Below, piece by piece: positions 60,961 through 64,000 of a stretch of 64,000 nucleotides of DNA. The stretch is taken from the NCBI RefSeq assembly GCF_010183535.1, contig NC_071333.1, positions 6,942,587 through 7,006,586 of the forward strand. The letters are read 5' to 3'. This DNA is from Caenorhabditis remanei. Its lineage: Eukaryota; Nematoda; Chromadorea; Rhabditida; Rhabditidae. The notes below the pieces were generated by a model. That model saw only the letters and a program-made list of their open reading frames with translations. It did not search any database and was not told where the DNA came from. Numbering within the stretch: position 1 is the first letter of the stretch; each line of letters opens with the position of its first letter. Both the position numbers and the translations under genes were made by a program.

Positions 60961-61649
60961 TTCGAGATGAAAATGAGAGGTGAAAAACAACCCCTCTCCT
61001 CATTATCTGATTATATACCTGAGAAGAGAAGACACAAGACTGCAGAAACCGAAAAACAAAACCTTTTGGTCAGAAACATGCGACACCTGTCTGATTTTAA
61101 TTATGATAATGAGAAATTCGAGTCGATTGTTGACTGGTTTCGAGGTCAAACCGCAACACTTCAAGAGGGAGATGATTGACAGAGATAGGAAGTGTCGTCA
61201 TGAAATAGGAAACTTCTCTAAACTGGAACAAATGGAAAAAGAAGTTTGTAAACAATTAAGTTAGTTTTCATAGAAAAGAGGGATGCATCAAATTACTAGA
61301 AAAAAGATAGAAAGAGTTGTTGTGTAAGTTAGAAGAAAAATATCCAAGAGATGAAATAAGATGAGATGAGAAGCAGAATATGAGAATGGTTTATGAGAAA
61401 TGAGAAACTGAAATAGAAGGTTTTAGATTACAAGAAAACAAGTTCTCAGTAGTTGTCGTGTCCCCGACCATAAATTTTTTTGTAACCAATCATTAACATG
61501 AAAAAAGAGAACGTATGCATTAAAAATCTAAACCTTGCCCTATAATTAGAAGCAAATTGCAAAAAGTTTCATTCTGAAACAAAAATTATTTGGAAAATAT
61601 AAATTAGCGGAACCAGGCACAAACACTCACATGCTTCACTTACCTTAAG

Positions 61650-61760
61650 AGACACCACCAGCTCGAGTCGTTCAAGCCAATAAAATGAGGAATTCGAAGC
61701 TAAAAGAGGAGGAGCTAAAGGCGGGTAAACAAGAAGCTCATGCAACATGCTCTCAGAAAC
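61650..61760 (-). promoter_or_regulatory. Second candidate leader exon of the 57480-59149 gene
   Basis: A near-perfect donor on the minus strand, CTTAAG|GTAAGTGAAG, has its exon end near 61660. The sequence before it contains no ATG in the last 100 nt, so it would be a non-coding leader. It may mark an alternative promoter for the gene ending at 57480, or a gene not otherwise visible. Confidence 0.25.
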
Positions 61761-61799
61761 GGAAATTGAAAAAAAAGCGTATGGGTTTGACCAAACAAG

Positions 61800-64000
61800 A
61801 AGAAGTAAGAGAGCCGAAGACGTAGAATGAATACATCAAAGTCATTGGTGGGCATTCAGGTGAAAAGATTAGTAGAACATGAAGGATACTAATGAGCCTT
61901 GAATATTATTCACTGAGAATATGACACGGTGTCACTAACGGTATGACGTGAAAGAGCGTTCATCAGAATTTCATTTAAGCTATTAGAAATGAATTGGAGA
62001 TCTCATTCAGATAATCAATGTTAAGCATGTTTTGAGTTTTGAGATACAAAACTAGCTCTGTGAGACCTCCTGGAGTTTCAGGATTACTGTAGAGTTCAAA
62101 TGATGATTTCAAGCACTTATGTTAGATCGATAAGTATGGTGTCAGTTTCTCAAGTGGCCTCCTAAGTTTGTCCAGAATGTGAAAACATGGCCATATTTCT
62201 GGAGCTGATTTTCTCTCACTCCTTTTCTCTTTTCTGCCTAAATACGTCTCTTTTCTGCCTAAATACGTCATCAGCTCATAAGAAATTCAGAAGGAGTCGT
62301 GAGGCTTTCTAGGAGTTGTTTTCGCTTTTTTCAGGAAAACAACAACCAGGAAATCCGAATGTTATAACACTGACTTCAGGACTTGCTGTTTGTGCGAAAG
62401 AAAGAAGTCCGTATGGAGAAATAAATAACAGAGCATCCTCTCTCGAGTAATGTCGTTATTTTCATAATGGGCCCTTGGTCATATTTTTCCAATAAAAAAG
62501 ATACTCGAGAAAAGTTTTACGAGACGAAACTTTTTCTTGACTTGTTGTTGCAGTTTCTGAGCAAACAACGACACTGTGAATCCATGAATCTTGCAACTTC
62601 TGGTTCCGATTACTTTGTTTATGTGGAGGAAATCCGTTATTTGTGAAACGTTTACGCCTTTTTTCCGAGTTGTTGATCTCTTTTTTACGCTGAGCCACCA
62701 ACCCTTGACCTCAATTCGTTTACAAATTCTCCAAAAACAATTCGAAGGAAGTTTACGATATCTATTCTTCTCATCAAGTCGTTGTTGTCTCTTTTTTACA
62801 CTTGTGAAACCGAACCCTTGGCCTTTGCCTGCCACTGGACACCGAATTCAGTGTAATATCGTAGTATCTTTTTCTTTTTTCTGCTTTCTCGTATGTTGCT
62901 GTTCTAAGACCACACGAGCAGGAGTCATGGTGCTCAGTTGCGTGAAACACAGAAAACGAGTAATTTTGTCAACAACTGCTGGCGTGCTTAATGCTAATCG
63001 AGAAAAAATAGAGGAAAAAAGCATGAAAGATGAAAGTGACCACTAGTCTAATGGATTACACATGGCAAACGAGGGTGAGGCAGTTGTTCGCCCACGATAT
63101 AGTATACGTTGAAGGATGGTAATCTTTCCGGTTTTCTTCAAAATGACATCTGCTCCAACCATTACGTCTCACGAGCAGCTTTGAGCAGTTGGTTGATAGT
63201 AAGACAGTTGCCATTTCAAAAGAGTCACAAAATGAGATTAAAGACGGGAATTGAAGGGCCTGGGAAAACGGATCAAATAACAAAGGAGAGGGATCAGTGA
63301 AGTTGAGTCATTTAGCATTATCAAAAGAAATATAAGTATTAAAAAGATGAAAAATGGATATGGTGAAGTATATTGAGATGAATAATCGGATTAGAATAGA
63401 AAAACGGAGAAACTGGAATTGAAAATGATGACGGTTGCAATTTGTTGAAACACGAAAGAACTGAACGTCGACAATGGCAAGATGAGCTCCGCTTCGTCAG
63501 CAAATAAGATAAGAAGTTGCAGTTCAGCGAAAAACGAACTACCATAGTAATGATAGGCACTAGAAGACATTTTGCGAAAAGTTGATAAAACATAAATCAA
63601 GAAATGTTGATATTGACAAAATTCAAGAGATTATAGGTATCGAGCAAACATTAACAAAGTTGCTGTTTCAATTGCCATCTTTCAAGAATTCTAAATTATA
63701 GCCTCGAAGCTAGAAGCTGTGACTCACATTTCAAAACTTCTATAAGATATCCGAGCCGGCGCTCAAAATAAATAATACATCAGGGTGCCTAGCAAAACAC
63801 CATTAAAAGAATGGAGAGTTTAGGAAGCCGTCTCTCGTAAGGACCCTTGCTCCCATACAAAAACTTTTTTACGGGGCGCGAGGAGCAGGTGCTGGCAAAA
63901 AAGGGGTGTGGTGTGAGGGGCGAAAGATGTTTAGAGTCAACGAAAAAAAAAGGAAAAGTGGGAGCACAACTCTCGACTGACTGAATAAACATTACGCAGC
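61800..64000. other. Non-coding interval at the window end
   Basis: About 2.2 kb with overlapping chance frames on both strands, the longest 151 codons (62591-63046), none with flanking splice sites. It contains the 21-bp tandem duplication at 62226. Distal regulatory DNA of the minus-strand gene or of a gene beyond the window are both possible. Confidence 0.4.
62226..62267. repeat. Perfect 21-bp tandem duplication
   Basis: Two exact copies of a 21-nt unit containing TTTTCTGCCTAAATACG, head to tail (62226-62246 and 62247-62267). It looks like a recent slippage or microduplication; no function is suggested. Confidence 0.8.

Noticed and set aside
62591..63046. 151-codon frame near the window end
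   Set aside because: It overlaps an equally open 118-codon frame on the other strand. No splice sites or recognisable domain.

Overview
The window looks like nuclear DNA of a Caenorhabditis-type nematode. It is AT-rich (roughly 35-38% GC by eye). Its genes have many 44-50 nt introns ending in the nematode acceptor TTTTCAG, several ATGs sit directly after a TTTCAG (cis- or spliced-leader trans-splice sites), and it carries nematode-style families. No prokaryotic, viral or transposase gene was seen. All exon models were built by hand from splice consensus and frame continuity; gene symbols are left empty because orthology could not be searched.

Layout. 1-500: a GC-rich foldback repeat. 1041-4065 (+): a DEG/ENaC sodium-channel subunit whose frame needs two GC-AG introns. 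4.3-11.3 kb: non-coding. 11446-20172 (+): a 1415-residue ANKS1-type scaffold (ankyrin repeats, two SAM domains, PTB domain). 20839-22440 (+): a second protein that appears to end in a PTB domain, followed by a possible broken coding remnant to 23161. 25241-25312 (-): tRNA-Ala(AGC). 25585-26467 (+): a four-pass membrane protein. 28.1-28.3 kb: a compact promoter-like block. 29019-29374 (+): a 100-residue secreted basic peptide precursor, followed at operon-like spacing by 29762-30682 (+), unknown. 31413-32792 (-): a probable nuclear protein. 33214-34025 (+): a small helical protein. 35080-35151 (-): a second, identical tRNA-Ala. 35.2-42.8 kb: gene-poor. 42813-44351 (+): a disordered protein with a helical C-terminus. 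45567-46845 (-): a rhodopsin-like GPCR. 46.9-56.1 kb: gene-poor. 57480-59149 (-): an unrecognised acidic protein. Its inferred 1.3 kb 3' UTR holds seven copies of the let-7 family seed match, and strong donor sites at 60.6 and 61.7 kb suggest distal first exons.

The genes do not form one pathway. A channel subunit, a GPCR, a secreted peptide and an ANKS1-type adaptor would fit neuronal or signalling expression, but that is inference. The strongest leads are the let-7 site cluster, the two GC-AG introns in one gene, and the adjacent pair of PTB-domain genes.
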